Shown here one piece after another: positions 1 through 6,507 of a DNA stretch of 13,384 nucleotides. The notes beneath the pieces are model-generated. The model searched no databases. It was not told the origin of the DNA and worked only from the letters and a program-made list of their open reading frames with translations. Position numbers and translations under genes: made by a program. This stretch comes from Bacteroidales bacterium (lineage in GTDB: Bacteria > Bacteroidota > Bacteroidia > Bacteroidales > VadinHA17). Position 1 is the first letter of the stretch. Every line of letters starts with the position of its first letter. Location: the NCBI GenBank assembly GCA_029935275.1, contig JAOZKQ010000026.1:1-13384 (forward strand). The letters are read 5' to 3'.

Positions 1-2
1 GG

Positions 3-494
3 TATAAAGACATGGTCTTTACCCTCTCGGTTAGCCTTTTGCGTGATAGGCAGGAGGCTGAAGAAGTTGCCCAGGATACATTTGTAAAAGCTTATAAAGC
101 CCTTTCTAAGTTTCAAAATAAATCGAAATTCTCAACCTGGATCTATAGGATAGTATATAATGAAAGCATTTCCAGATTGAGAAGAAAAAAGACAAACCTA
201 ATTTCAGTTGAAGATTTGAGTTATGGAGAGTTGCCTGATAGTTTTGAGGAAATGGAACCGGAATGGGTACAAAAGGAAGAGAGAAAAAGAAAGCTTTTTG
301 AGGCTATATCTTTTTTGAAAGAAGAAGAAAAGGCTATTATTATGCTATATTATTTTGAAAATTGCCGTATAGATGAGATTTCGGATATTACCTCTTTATC
401 AAATGAAAATGTAAAAACTAAATTATTCAGGGCGAGAAAGAAATTGTATTCTATCCTTACTAAAGTTAAAAAAAAAGAATTGATTGATTATTGA
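3..494 (+). CDS. ECF-type RNA polymerase sigma factor, 5'-truncated by window edge
   Basis: This is a sigma-70 family factor of the extracytoplasmic-function type, which binds core RNA polymerase and redirects it to a stress or envelope regulon. The reading frame is open to the first base, and the codons before the first ATG (position 12) give YKD followed by MVFTLSVSLL. That is the expected interior of region 2, so the ATG at 12 is not the true start and roughly 20-30 N-terminal residues lie outside the window. Visible region 2 hallmarks are the DRQEAEEVAQDTFVKAYKAL stretch and the FSTWIYRI tryptophan motif, followed by a basic patch (RLRRKK). Region 4 is seen near the C-terminus: LKEEEKAIIMLYYFENC, then a helix-turn-helix ending in NVKTKLFRARKKL. 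The stop overlaps a possible TTG start of the next gene, suggesting co-transcription. The family call is strong. The regulon and signal cannot be read from this sequence. Confidence 0.92.
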   Translation, partial: YKDMVFTLSVSLLRDRQEAEEVAQDTFVKAYKALSKFQNKSKFSTWIYRIVYNESISRLRRKKTNLISVEDLSYGELPDSFEEMEPEWVQKEERKRKLFEAISFLKEEEKAIIMLYYFENCRIDEISDITSLSNENVKTKLFRARKKLYSILTKVKKKELIDY

Positions 495-508
495 AAATAT
501 ATTCAGCT

Positions 509-970
509 ATGGCATTACATGATAAAAAATCAAATCAGGAATTAAATCAGGAGCTAAAAGATATTTTTTTGAATGCCGGGAAAATGAAAACTTCACCGGA
601 TTTCACCCAAAATATCATGAACCTTATTGAAAAAGAGTCACTGACAAATCAAATTGTTTATAAACCCTTGATATCAACCAGAGGTTGGATTGGTATTGCC
701 CTTTTTATATTGGTGATATTTATAATCGCCATGATGTCCGTATCAGATTCATCAGGATCGACTTACGAAATAGTTCAGCGTATTAACAATATTTTCAGCT
801 TGAAGATGCCCCTTGATAAACTACTAATAGCATCTTCCCGGGTTGGAACATATCTTCTTTCCTCCACGGTATTTATTTCACTCATTGGCCTGATGGGGAT
901 GGGGGTCATTTACTCTTTTATCTACCTGAAGATTGAGTTATTAAGGACAAATCAAATCTATCGTTCATGA
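509..970 (+). CDS. Small two-helix membrane protein, candidate partner (anti-sigma?) of the upstream sigma factor
   Basis: I do not recognise a named family. From the ATG at 509 the product is 153 residues. It has a charged, Asn/Gln/Lys-rich cytoplasmic-looking N-terminus of about 60 residues, a hydrophobic segment beginning at GWIGIALFILVIFIIAMM, an intervening segment of about 35 residues, and a second hydrophobic segment (YLLSSTVFISLIGLMGMGVIYSFIYL) close to the C-terminus. An alternative TTG start at 491 would add six residues and overlap the sigma stop by four bases. I prefer the ATG because Bacteroidota seldom use TTG and neither site has a ribosome-binding sequence. Immediate linkage behind an ECF sigma gene is the usual place for an anti-sigma factor. 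However, the zinc-binding HxxxCxxC motif of classical anti-sigma domains is absent, and the protein contains no cysteine. Anti-sigma function is therefore an inference from position and topology only. Confidence 0.75.
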   Translation: MALHDKKSNQELNQELKDIFLNAGKMKTSPDFTQNIMNLIEKESLTNQIVYKPLISTRGWIGIALFILVIFIIAMMSVSDSSGSTYEIVQRINNIFSLKMPLDKLLIASSRVGTYLLSSTVFISLIGLMGMGVIYSFIYLKIELLRTNQIYRS

Positions 971-1031
971 TAATTAGCATTCCTGGCAAATTAGAGTATT
1001 TTTTACCAATAATGTCCTGAATCAGACCAAG

Positions 1032-1691
1032 CTATTTCATCAGTTTTAGCATTGCCTTAACCACATTATCTGCTCCTTCAGCTATTTGTAGAATATTGGC
1101 ATCCAGCATATAACAGGGAGTAGTGACAAGTTTGTACTTCTGGTCAATGATCACTTCTCCATGATTGGTAGTTATATGGTGGGCTCCCATGGTTTCAACA
1201 GCCTCGGCTGTACCCTTATCCTGGCCAATGGTAAGGTCAGCTTCCTCTAATACATTTGCCATAATAACCGGTGATATACAAAGTGCCCCAATGGGCTTGC
1301 CTGCTTTTGCCATTCCTTTGATGGATGCCTTTACATCCTCATTTACCTTGCAATCAGGCCCATCAAATGCAAAGGATGAAAGATTTTTTGCGGCACCAAA
1401 TCCACCCGGGTAAATCAATCCGTCAAAATCATCGGGATTGAATTCACTCAATGGCTTTATTTTGCCCCTGGCTATCCTTGCTGATTCAACCAAAACATTT
1501 CTGGTTTCGTTCATTTCTTCTCCGCTGATATGATTGATAACATGGTGCTGAGGAATGTCCGGAGCAAAAATTTCATAAATACAAGCATTTTTCATAATGG
1601 AAAAAAGGGTCATTGTTGCTTCGTGAATTTCTGCACCATCAAAAACTCCAGACCCGGAGAGTACGACTGCAAATTTTTTTGTTCGATCCAT
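1032..1691 (-). CDS. elbB: Isoprenoid biosynthesis glyoxalase ElbB (DJ-1/PfpI superfamily)
   Basis: This 219-residue protein is close to the roughly 217 residues of E. coli ElbB. It opens with the family N-terminus (FAVVLSGSGVFDGAEIHEA), carries the GLIYPGGFGAAKNLS glycine loop around residues 91-105, and has the nucleophile-elbow motif GALCISP with the presumed catalytic cysteine at residue 138. ElbB-type proteins are cytoplasmic glutathione-independent glyoxalases (glyoxalase III activity on small 2-oxoaldehydes) and were historically linked genetically to isoprenoid synthesis; that role is from family knowledge. The ATG at 1691 fits the family N-terminus directly. The gene is convergent with the membrane-protein gene on its 3' side (61-base gap) and divergent from thpR. 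I saw no clear TAnnTTTG box in the divergent gap. Confidence 0.93.
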   Translation of the reverse strand: MDRTKKFAVVLSGSGVFDGAEIHEATMTLFSIMKNACIYEIFAPDIPQHHVINHISGEEMNETRNVLVESARIARGKIKPLSEFNPDDFDGLIYPGGFGAAKNLSSFAFDGPDCKVNEDVKASIKGMAKAGKPIGALCISPVIMANVLEEADLTIGQDKGTAEAVETMGAHHITTNHGEVIIDQKYKLVTTPCYMLDANILQIAEGADNVVKAMLKLMK

Positions 1692-1770
1692 AATTTAAGT
1701 AATTTTATAAATTTCCATACTAAGTTATTAATAATTTGTGACCAAACCGCAGTTTAAAAGAAAATACTTC

Positions 1771-2322
1771 ATGAAACGCACTTTTGTGGCAATTCCAATT
1801 TCCCTTTCACCGGATTATTTTGAATTTATTGATGATTTGAAAATGAAGGTGAAAGGTAAAATTAATTGGGTAAAACCTGAAAATATGCATCTTACCCTTG
1901 CTTTTTTTGGATCTACATCCCCGGAAATGGAACAAATTGTGAAAGAGGTAACTTTAAATATTACTGCATATAAGCGATCATTCAATCTGACTCCTCATGG
2001 GCTATATGTTTTTCCTGCAAAAAGAAAACCAAGGCTAATGTGGTTAGGATTAGAACACAGCAATGACCTGATTAATTTAAACAGCGCATTATTGGATGGC
2101 CTTTTCAAAGCAGGAATTGATAAACAGGAGAAAAAGTTAACTCCACATCTAAGTCTGGGAAGGATAAAATGGCTCGAAAATCCCGAAACGCTGGATGGAA
2201 TTCTTGATCAGTACAAGAACCTGACTTTTCCGCGTATGCTGATAAAGCGGTTGGTTTACTATGAAAGTGAGTTAACCGGAAAAGGCCCTGTATATCATAT
2301 ATTGGCTAGTTACTTATTGTAG
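1771..2322 (+). CDS. thpR: RNA 2',3'-cyclic phosphodiesterase (2H phosphoesterase, LigT/ThpR family)
   Basis: This 183-residue protein belongs to the 2H phosphoesterase superfamily, soluble enzymes that hydrolyse 2',3'-cyclic phosphates on RNA ends to 2'-phosphomonoesters and, for some members, ligate RNA halves in vitro. Both HxT/Sx signatures are present: HLTL at residues 40-43 within PENMHLTLAFFG, and HLSL at 126-129 within LTPHLSLGRIK. Their spacing fits the two-lobed fold. The family N-terminus RTFVAIPISLSP begins directly after the ATG at 1771. The frame stays open upstream to a GTG at 1738, but the 11 residues this would add look unlike the family. The gene is convergent with the sugar transferase gene, with 37 bases between the stops. 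The biological substrate is not known for most bacterial members. Confidence 0.92.
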   Translation: MKRTFVAIPISLSPDYFEFIDDLKMKVKGKINWVKPENMHLTLAFFGSTSPEMEQIVKEVTLNITAYKRSFNLTPHGLYVFPAKRKPRLMWLGLEHSNDLINLNSALLDGLFKAGIDKQEKKLTPHLSLGRIKWLENPETLDGILDQYKNLTFPRMLIKRLVYYESELTGKGPVYHILASYLL

Positions 2323-2359
2323 AAATATTTCTGAGAAACAATGGAGCCCTTGCCGGACC

Positions 2360-3775
2360 TTACTTTCCTCTTCCTCTGATAATCGTGAGCATGGTATGAA
2401 TTAATATCTTAAGATCAACATAAAAGGACATGTTTTCAATGTAAATCAGATCGTAAGTTAATCTTTCAATCATTTCATCAACATTTTCAGCATATCCGTA
2501 TTTCACCTGTCCCCATGAAGTGATACCCGGTTTTACTTTCTGTAAATGAATATATTGTGGTGCCTTTTTAATAATCTGATCAATAAAGTATTTTCTCTCA
2601 GGCCTTGGGCCAACAAGTGACATTTCCCCTTTAAGTACATTTATAAAATTCGGGATTTCATCCATTCGGGTTTTCCTCATGAAAGTACCTATGGGCGTAA
2701 TCCTTGGGTCATTTTCTGATGCTAAAGCGGGTCCATTTTCTTCAGCATTCTGATACATTGACCTGAACTTATAAAGTTTAAAAGGCTTTCCATATTTTCC
2801 AATTCTTTCTTGTGTAAAAGTGACCGGGCCAGGCGAGCTAAGTTTAATAATAATTGCCAGGGCAATGTTAAGCGGAAGCGTTAAGATCAGAGCTATTAGG
2901 GAAACAAAAAAATCCAGGAAATATTTTAAAGTTTCCTGCCATACTGGAATAAGCTCGTGAGAAATTTCAATAAGTGGAGTCCCATAAACCGAAGATATTT
3001 TAACTCTCCCGGCAAGGATTTCATATATGCTGGGTATAGCTTTAATAATGACTCTGGATTCTTTAAGCTTGTTAATGATCTGTCCTATCTTTTCATGGTC
3101 TCCGGGTTCCATAGCAATAATAGCTTCCTCTATTTTCTTTTCTTTGATTATCTCTGTAACATTACTGAGTTCACCAAGCCTTGGAATATATTGATCCAGC
3201 GGGTCAGTTGGATTTGAATTTATATTGATATAGCCAATAAACTTATTTCCGGAAAATCTTTTCCCTGATGTTAAATCCTTGAAGATTTTTGATGCCCTTC
3301 CATTACCACCAATTAATAAAGTATTAAAACCAAGTTTTCCATTGTGTATTTTATTATTGGTGTGGGAAGTGATTATTAACCTGGGGATATAGCTTAGAAA
3401 GAACTGAAGTGAAAAAAGTACTACAAATGACAGATAATAACTGGTGAAGTTTTTTACAGTATCATCAAGGATAAGAACAAAAAACAAAAACAGGGTACCA
3501 ATTAATGTGATAAGAAAAGTTTTGCTAAGTTCCTGAAGCCTGGATATTCGGAATGGCATTTTGTAGTATCCGGAAATATAGTGAAGTAATATCCAGAATA
3601 ATGGTATTACAATAAGGCTGATCCAAAACTTATGGTCGGGTTCAATGGGGATTTTGTACCCAAATTTAGATGGTTCAATAACAACCTTCCTGAAAATGTA
3701 GAATAAAGTCCAGCTTAAAGCGCCTGACAAATAATCAGAAACAATATATTTAATCCGTTGAAACTTTCTATTCAT
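2360..3775 (-). CDS. Polyprenyl-phosphate sugar-1-phosphate transferase (exopolysaccharide glycosylphosphotransferase)
   Basis: The protein is 471 residues from the chosen ATG. It is an inner-membrane enzyme that transfers a sugar-1-phosphate from a nucleotide sugar to undecaprenyl phosphate, the first step in building exopolysaccharide, O-antigen or capsule units. Four hydrophobic segments lie near residues 9-29, 50-69, 86-103 and 112-135. A nucleotide-binding-like middle domain (NTLLIGGNGRASKIFKDL, from residue 151) follows. The C-terminal bacterial sugar transferase domain begins with the hydrophobic stretch at about 286-312. It contains KLYKFRSM, NDPRITPIGTFMRKTR, the Asp-Glu dyad of this enzyme class at D372-E373 in MDEIPNF, and MSLVGPRPE. 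The frame is open for 54 further codons upstream (to 3937), but the family N-terminus (NRKFQRIKYIVSDYL) starts at 3775. A promoter box at 3814-3821 lies inside that extension, so the short start is preferred. Sugar specificity cannot be told from sequence. No glycosyltransferase, flippase or polymerase gene is adjacent. Confidence 0.93.
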   Translation of the reverse strand: MNRKFQRIKYIVSDYLSGALSWTLFYIFRKVVIEPSKFGYKIPIEPDHKFWISLIVIPLFWILLHYISGYYKMPFRISRLQELSKTFLITLIGTLFLFFVLILDDTVKNFTSYYLSFVVLFSLQFFLSYIPRLIITSHTNNKIHNGKLGFNTLLIGGNGRASKIFKDLTSGKRFSGNKFIGYININSNPTDPLDQYIPRLGELSNVTEIIKEKKIEEAIIAMEPGDHEKIGQIINKLKESRVIIKAIPSIYEILAGRVKISSVYGTPLIEISHELIPVWQETLKYFLDFFVSLIALILTLPLNIALAIIIKLSSPGPVTFTQERIGKYGKPFKLYKFRSMYQNAEENGPALASENDPRITPIGTFMRKTRMDEIPNFINVLKGEMSLVGPRPERKYFIDQIIKKAPQYIHLQKVKPGITSWGQVKYGYAENVDEMIERLTYDLIYIENMSFYVDLKILIHTMLTIIRGRGK

Positions 3776-3813
3776 TAAAATCTCATTACGGTATCCGGTC
3801 CCGAAAGATAATG

Positions 3814-3821
3814 CAAAGTTA
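3814..3821 (-). promoter_or_regulatory. Bacteroidota -7 promoter box for the sugar transferase gene
   Basis: The minus strand reads TAACTTTG, an exact match to the TAnnTTTG -7 consensus of the Bacteroidota primary sigma factor. Transcription would start a few bases downstream, giving a leader of about 30 bases before the ATG at 3775. I could not see a convincing -33 TTG element at the usual distance, and an 8-base degenerate motif can occur by chance in AT-rich DNA. Its location just upstream of the conserved start supports it. Confidence 0.5.
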
Positions 3822-3993
3822 GTTTGATCCCCTGGCTCCTGAAATGGAATATTAAAAATATAACTCTGTTTTAGTGAATTTAGTATGTAAGATGATGAAA
3901 AGTTTGAACTCAAAATATTAGCATTTATCTCGTACAAAAACTGATTTATTATGTATATACGGGATAAGTGGAGTTTTGTTTTTGCAGACTTTC

Positions 3994-4941
3994 TTATGCC
4001 TGTTTTGTTTTGGGAATATGGATTTTATTTAATATAGATTTGGCTACATTTTGAGCCATAAGCGAATCTTCAAAAATAATAACAGGATCTGAAATTCCGG
4101 CAATTGACTCATAAAAAGCTTGTAACTCCATATGAAAAGGGTTTTGAATGCCCGGATTTATTGAATTGGAACTTAGTGAAACTGTTTGATTAGTAATCTG
4201 GCTGGAAGGTGTTGTTTGGTTTTTTAGTTGGTTTTTTTGGATTTTCAAATTGATAAAATCAAATGAATAGTTTTTTTCTGCCATAAAAATAGTGGCTGAG
4301 TGATCATCTTTGGGCTGCAAAAAATCATAATTAATATTTGCAGAAGTTCCGTTATCAAATTCAATACGTGCATTTATATAAACAGGGATGTCAGAATGTG
4401 AGAAAGATCCACTGGAAAATATTTTTTTTGGATTACTTTTTAAAACCATTAAAATAAATTCCAGATCACAGGTTAAACTTCTAAGTATTTCTTCATAGCT
4501 TCTCAGTTTTGGTTCTTCCTTTTTATTAATTTCAATAAATTTAGTCTGTTGAAGATCTGTTTTACATGAGATGTAAGCCGGATTATAGAGTAGAGGATTG
4601 GCTGCTTTTAAATAAACATTGGCTTCATTAGCCAATTTTTGAAACTCCATAAGCTTATCTTCACTAACTTCAGGAACCCGGGTAAGAAAAACATGCTTAA
4701 ATTTCTTTAAAGCATAACTGATCTTTTCCGGATCAGGACTTGCTCTCTCAAGAAAGAGAAGCGCATTGGAGTTTTCAAGTAGTGATATAAATGAGTTGTT
4801 TTTCCTGATCCTGTCAGGGGAGTACATTTGGGAATTAACAGAATGAGAAAAACCAGAGATGAGGAAGGGATATTCTTCCGATAAAAGATCTAAATATTCT
4901 TTTACAGGGTTGTCATCAATTGAAACACCGATTTTTATCAT
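3994..4941 (-). CDS. Degenerate Gfo/Idh/MocA-like protein, probably not an active oxidoreductase
   Basis: The 315-residue product has the outline of a Gfo/Idh/MocA oxidoreductase, a family of NAD(P)-dependent sugar dehydrogenases, but the expected functional residues are missing. The N-terminus (MIKIGVSIDDNPVKEYL) lacks the GxGxxG dinucleotide loop. The segment at 59-90 aligns by eye with the usual 'DAVdI.TP...H...A..AlkaGKHVfvEKP' region, but EKP is replaced around KHVFLTRVP. In the expected DlxxHDxD helix the histidine appears to be cysteine (LTCDLEFILMVL, C158). The C-terminal ELQAFYESIAGISDP...EDSLMAQNVAKSI stretch matches the family's closing helices. A Gln/Asn/Ser/Thr-rich linker lies at about 234-265. 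The frame extends seven codons upstream to a TTG at 4962, but the promoter box overlaps that position, so the ATG at 4941 is preferred. It lies upstream of the sugar transferase in the same direction, with a separate promoter between them. A structural or regulatory role is possible; function is unknown. Confidence 0.7.
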   Translation of the reverse strand: MIKIGVSIDDNPVKEYLDLLSEEYPFLISGFSHSVNSQMYSPDRIRKNNSFISLLENSNALLFLERASPDPEKISYALKKFKHVFLTRVPEVSEDKLMEFQKLANEANVYLKAANPLLYNPAYISCKTDLQQTKFIEINKKEEPKLRSYEEILRSLTCDLEFILMVLKSNPKKIFSSGSFSHSDIPVYINARIEFDNGTSANINYDFLQPKDDHSATIFMAEKNYSFDFINLKIQKNQLKNQTTPSSQITNQTVSLSSNSINPGIQNPFHMELQAFYESIAGISDPVIIFEDSLMAQNVAKSILNKIHIPKTKQA

Positions 4942-4959
4942 ATTTTTGTATCGTTTTTG

Positions 4960-4967
4960 CAAACTTA
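4960..4967 (-). promoter_or_regulatory. Bacteroidota -7 promoter box for the Gfo/Idh-like gene
   Basis: The minus strand reads TAAGTTTG, an exact TAnnTTTG match, 18 bases before the ATG at 4941. A transcript starting a few bases downstream would begin after the alternative TTG codon at 4962, which rules that codon out if the promoter is real. No clear -33 TTG is visible. Confidence 0.45.
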
Positions 4968-5052
4968 ATGCAAATTAATGAGCGATTATAGTTTTTTTCA
5001 CTGGTTTTATTAACCTACTATTGTTGAAAACCAATTTATATATACCCGGAAA

Positions 5053-5718
5053 ATGTTAGAAGATTCATTTAGACATAAAGGTTTGAGAAAGAACCTCATC
5101 AAAGAGATAATGAATAAGGGAATAAAAAATGAGAGAGTGCTTAATGCTATAAATAAAGTTCCAAGGCATCTTTTTATGGATACGGGTTTTATAAATTTTG
5201 CTTATAAAGATCAGGCTTTCCCTATTGGAGAGGGTCAGACTATTTCACAGCCTTACACCGTAGCTTTTCAAACAGAACTATTGGATGTAAACAAGCATAT
5301 GAAAGTGTTGGAGGTTGGAACCGGCTCAGGTTACCAGGCCGCAGTTCTCGTTGAATTAGGTGCAAGGGTTTATACAATAGAGAGGCAACGTAAACTTTTT
5401 GTAAAAACACAAATGCTTCTTAATACTCTGGGGTATAAGCTTAAATTCTTTTATGGTGATGGGTTTAAGGGGCAAAAAACTTACGCTCCCTTCGACAGAA
5501 TATTAATAACTGCTGCTGCACCAGAAATTCCAGAAGAGCTACTTAGCCAGTTAAGGCCAGGAGGGAAGTTGGTAATCCCTCTAGGAGGCTCGGATATTCA
5601 GGAAATGTTATTGATTGAAAAAACGGGAAAGGAAAGCTATACGAATAGTAAGCATGGTAAGTTTTCTTTTGTTCCTATGCTGAAAGGAACAAGTAATAGC
5701 AATGATACTAAAAAATAA
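5053..5718 (+). CDS. pcm: Protein-L-isoaspartate(D-aspartate) O-methyltransferase
   Basis: The 221-residue product is a SAM-dependent cytoplasmic repair methyltransferase that methylates abnormal L-isoaspartyl residues in ageing proteins so they can revert to aspartate. Key signatures are VPRHLFM, the family-specific GEGQTISQPYTVAF stretch around residues 59-72, the SAM-binding motif VLEVGTGSGYQAAVL, the acidic post-motif end of strand 2 (VYTIER), GDGFKG, and LRPGGKLVIPLGG followed by FVPMLKG near the C-terminus. The length fits the usual 205-225 residues. The ATG at 5053 begins 90-110 bases from the divergent Gfo/Idh-like gene. No ribosome-binding sequence or exact TAnnTTTG box is visible in this gap. 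It is followed after four bases by the MBL hydrolase, so the two are probably co-transcribed. Confidence 0.95.
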   Translation: MLEDSFRHKGLRKNLIKEIMNKGIKNERVLNAINKVPRHLFMDTGFINFAYKDQAFPIGEGQTISQPYTVAFQTELLDVNKHMKVLEVGTGSGYQAAVLVELGARVYTIERQRKLFVKTQMLLNTLGYKLKFFYGDGFKGQKTYAPFDRILITAAAPEIPEELLSQLRPGGKLVIPLGGSDIQEMLLIEKTGKESYTNSKHGKFSFVPMLKGTSNSNDTKK

Positions 5719-5722
5719 GAAA

Positions 5723-6373
5723 ATGATAGAAGTTAGCAGGTTTGTTTTTAATCCATTTCAGGAGAATACATGGGTGGTTAATGATGAAACCAAAGATTGT
5801 GTAATAATTGATCCAGGATGCATAGATGATAAGGAAAGATCTGTTTTGAATGAATTTATTACAAAAAATGATTTGAAGCCGGTTAGATTAATATTAACAC
5901 ATGGCCATGTAGATCATGTTTGTGGTGCGAGTTTTATTAATGAGGATTATGGACTAATTCCTGAATGCCATGCTCTTGATGTTAGCCTGGTTAATGATGC
6001 TTCTTTACATGGGAAAATATTTGGTGTAGAGGTGGAGAAGTCTCCGGCCCCTGATGGTTCCCTGAAAGATGGTCATTTTGTTAAATTTGGAAACAGCAGC
6101 TTTGAAATTTTACATGTTCCGGGACATTCTGCCGGAAGTGTAGCTTTATTTAATAAGGAACAGGAATTTCTTTTTACCGGAGATGTGCTATTTAAAGGAA
6201 GTATCGGACGCACGGACCTTCCCGGAGGGAATTATGATACGCTTATGAAAAGTATAAATGAAAAAATCATTCCTTTAGGGCTGGATGTAGTGGTAATGCC
6301 AGGACATGGAGGAGATACCACTATTGGTGATGAAATAAACAGCAATCCTTTTATAAACCTGGATTTAATATAA
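5723..6373 (+). CDS. Metallo-beta-lactamase-fold hydrolase, glyoxalase II (hydroxyacylglutathione hydrolase)-like
   Basis: This 216-residue MBL-fold protein has a complete dinuclear metal site. THGHVDH gives H60, H62, D64 and H65. HVPGHSAGS supplies H135, FTGDVLF supplies D154, and VMPGHGGDTT supplies H195. The FKGSIGRTDLPGG block after the bridging aspartate and the short length are typical of single-domain glyoxalase-II-like (YcbL-type) hydrolases, which cleave thioesters such as S-lactoylglutathione or related bacillithiol/CoA adducts. The true thiol substrate cannot be inferred, and many Bacteroidota lack glutathione. The ATG at 5723 (MIEVSRFVFNPFQENT) matches the usual family N-terminus. 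An ATG at 5702 would add seven residues and overlap pcm by 17 bases. The neighbouring protein-repair gene and the nearby elbB give a loose theme of carbonyl and damage control. Confidence 0.9.
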   Translation: MIEVSRFVFNPFQENTWVVNDETKDCVIIDPGCIDDKERSVLNEFITKNDLKPVRLILTHGHVDHVCGASFINEDYGLIPECHALDVSLVNDASLHGKIFGVEVEKSPAPDGSLKDGHFVKFGNSSFEILHVPGHSAGSVALFNKEQEFLFTGDVLFKGSIGRTDLPGGNYDTLMKSINEKIIPLGLDVVVMPGHGGDTTIGDEINSNPFINLDLI

Positions 6374-6454
6374 ATCGAATTGTATTTGTAATTAATATGA
6401 ATTATTTGAGGCCCCCATATGTAAAATATCATATTTAATCCTAAAATACCTGTT

Positions 6455-6462
6455 TATTTTTG
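6455..6462 (+). promoter_or_regulatory. Bacteroidota -7 promoter box for gcvP
   Basis: TATTTTTG matches TAnnTTTG exactly and lies 45 bases before the gcvP ATG at 6508, leaving a leader of about 40 bases. The surrounding DNA is very AT-rich, so a chance match is possible, and no clear -33 TTG was found. The leader is too short for a glycine riboswitch and I saw no such structure. Confidence 0.4.
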
Positions 6463-6507
6463 TCCTCATAATTAAAATTGATTCTTGAATATTTAATAAA
6501 ATAAATT

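Noticed and set aside
1738..1770. Upstream extension of thpR from a GTG start
   Set aside because: The added 11 residues do not resemble the family N-terminus, which begins at the ATG at 1771.
2321..2332. Perfect 12-base palindrome AGAAATATTTCT directly after the thpR stop
   Set aside because: It has no loop, is almost all A-T and lacks a following U-tract, so it is neither a good terminator nor a clear operator.
6405..6440. Possible hairpin after the MBL hydrolase (ATATG and CATAT repeats)
   Set aside because: The stem is only five A-T-rich base pairs with no U-tract, too weak to call a terminator.
6374..6507. Possible glycine riboswitch upstream of gcvP
   Set aside because: The gap is 134 bases of AT-rich sequence, the inferred leader is about 40 bases, and no paired conserved stems were seen.
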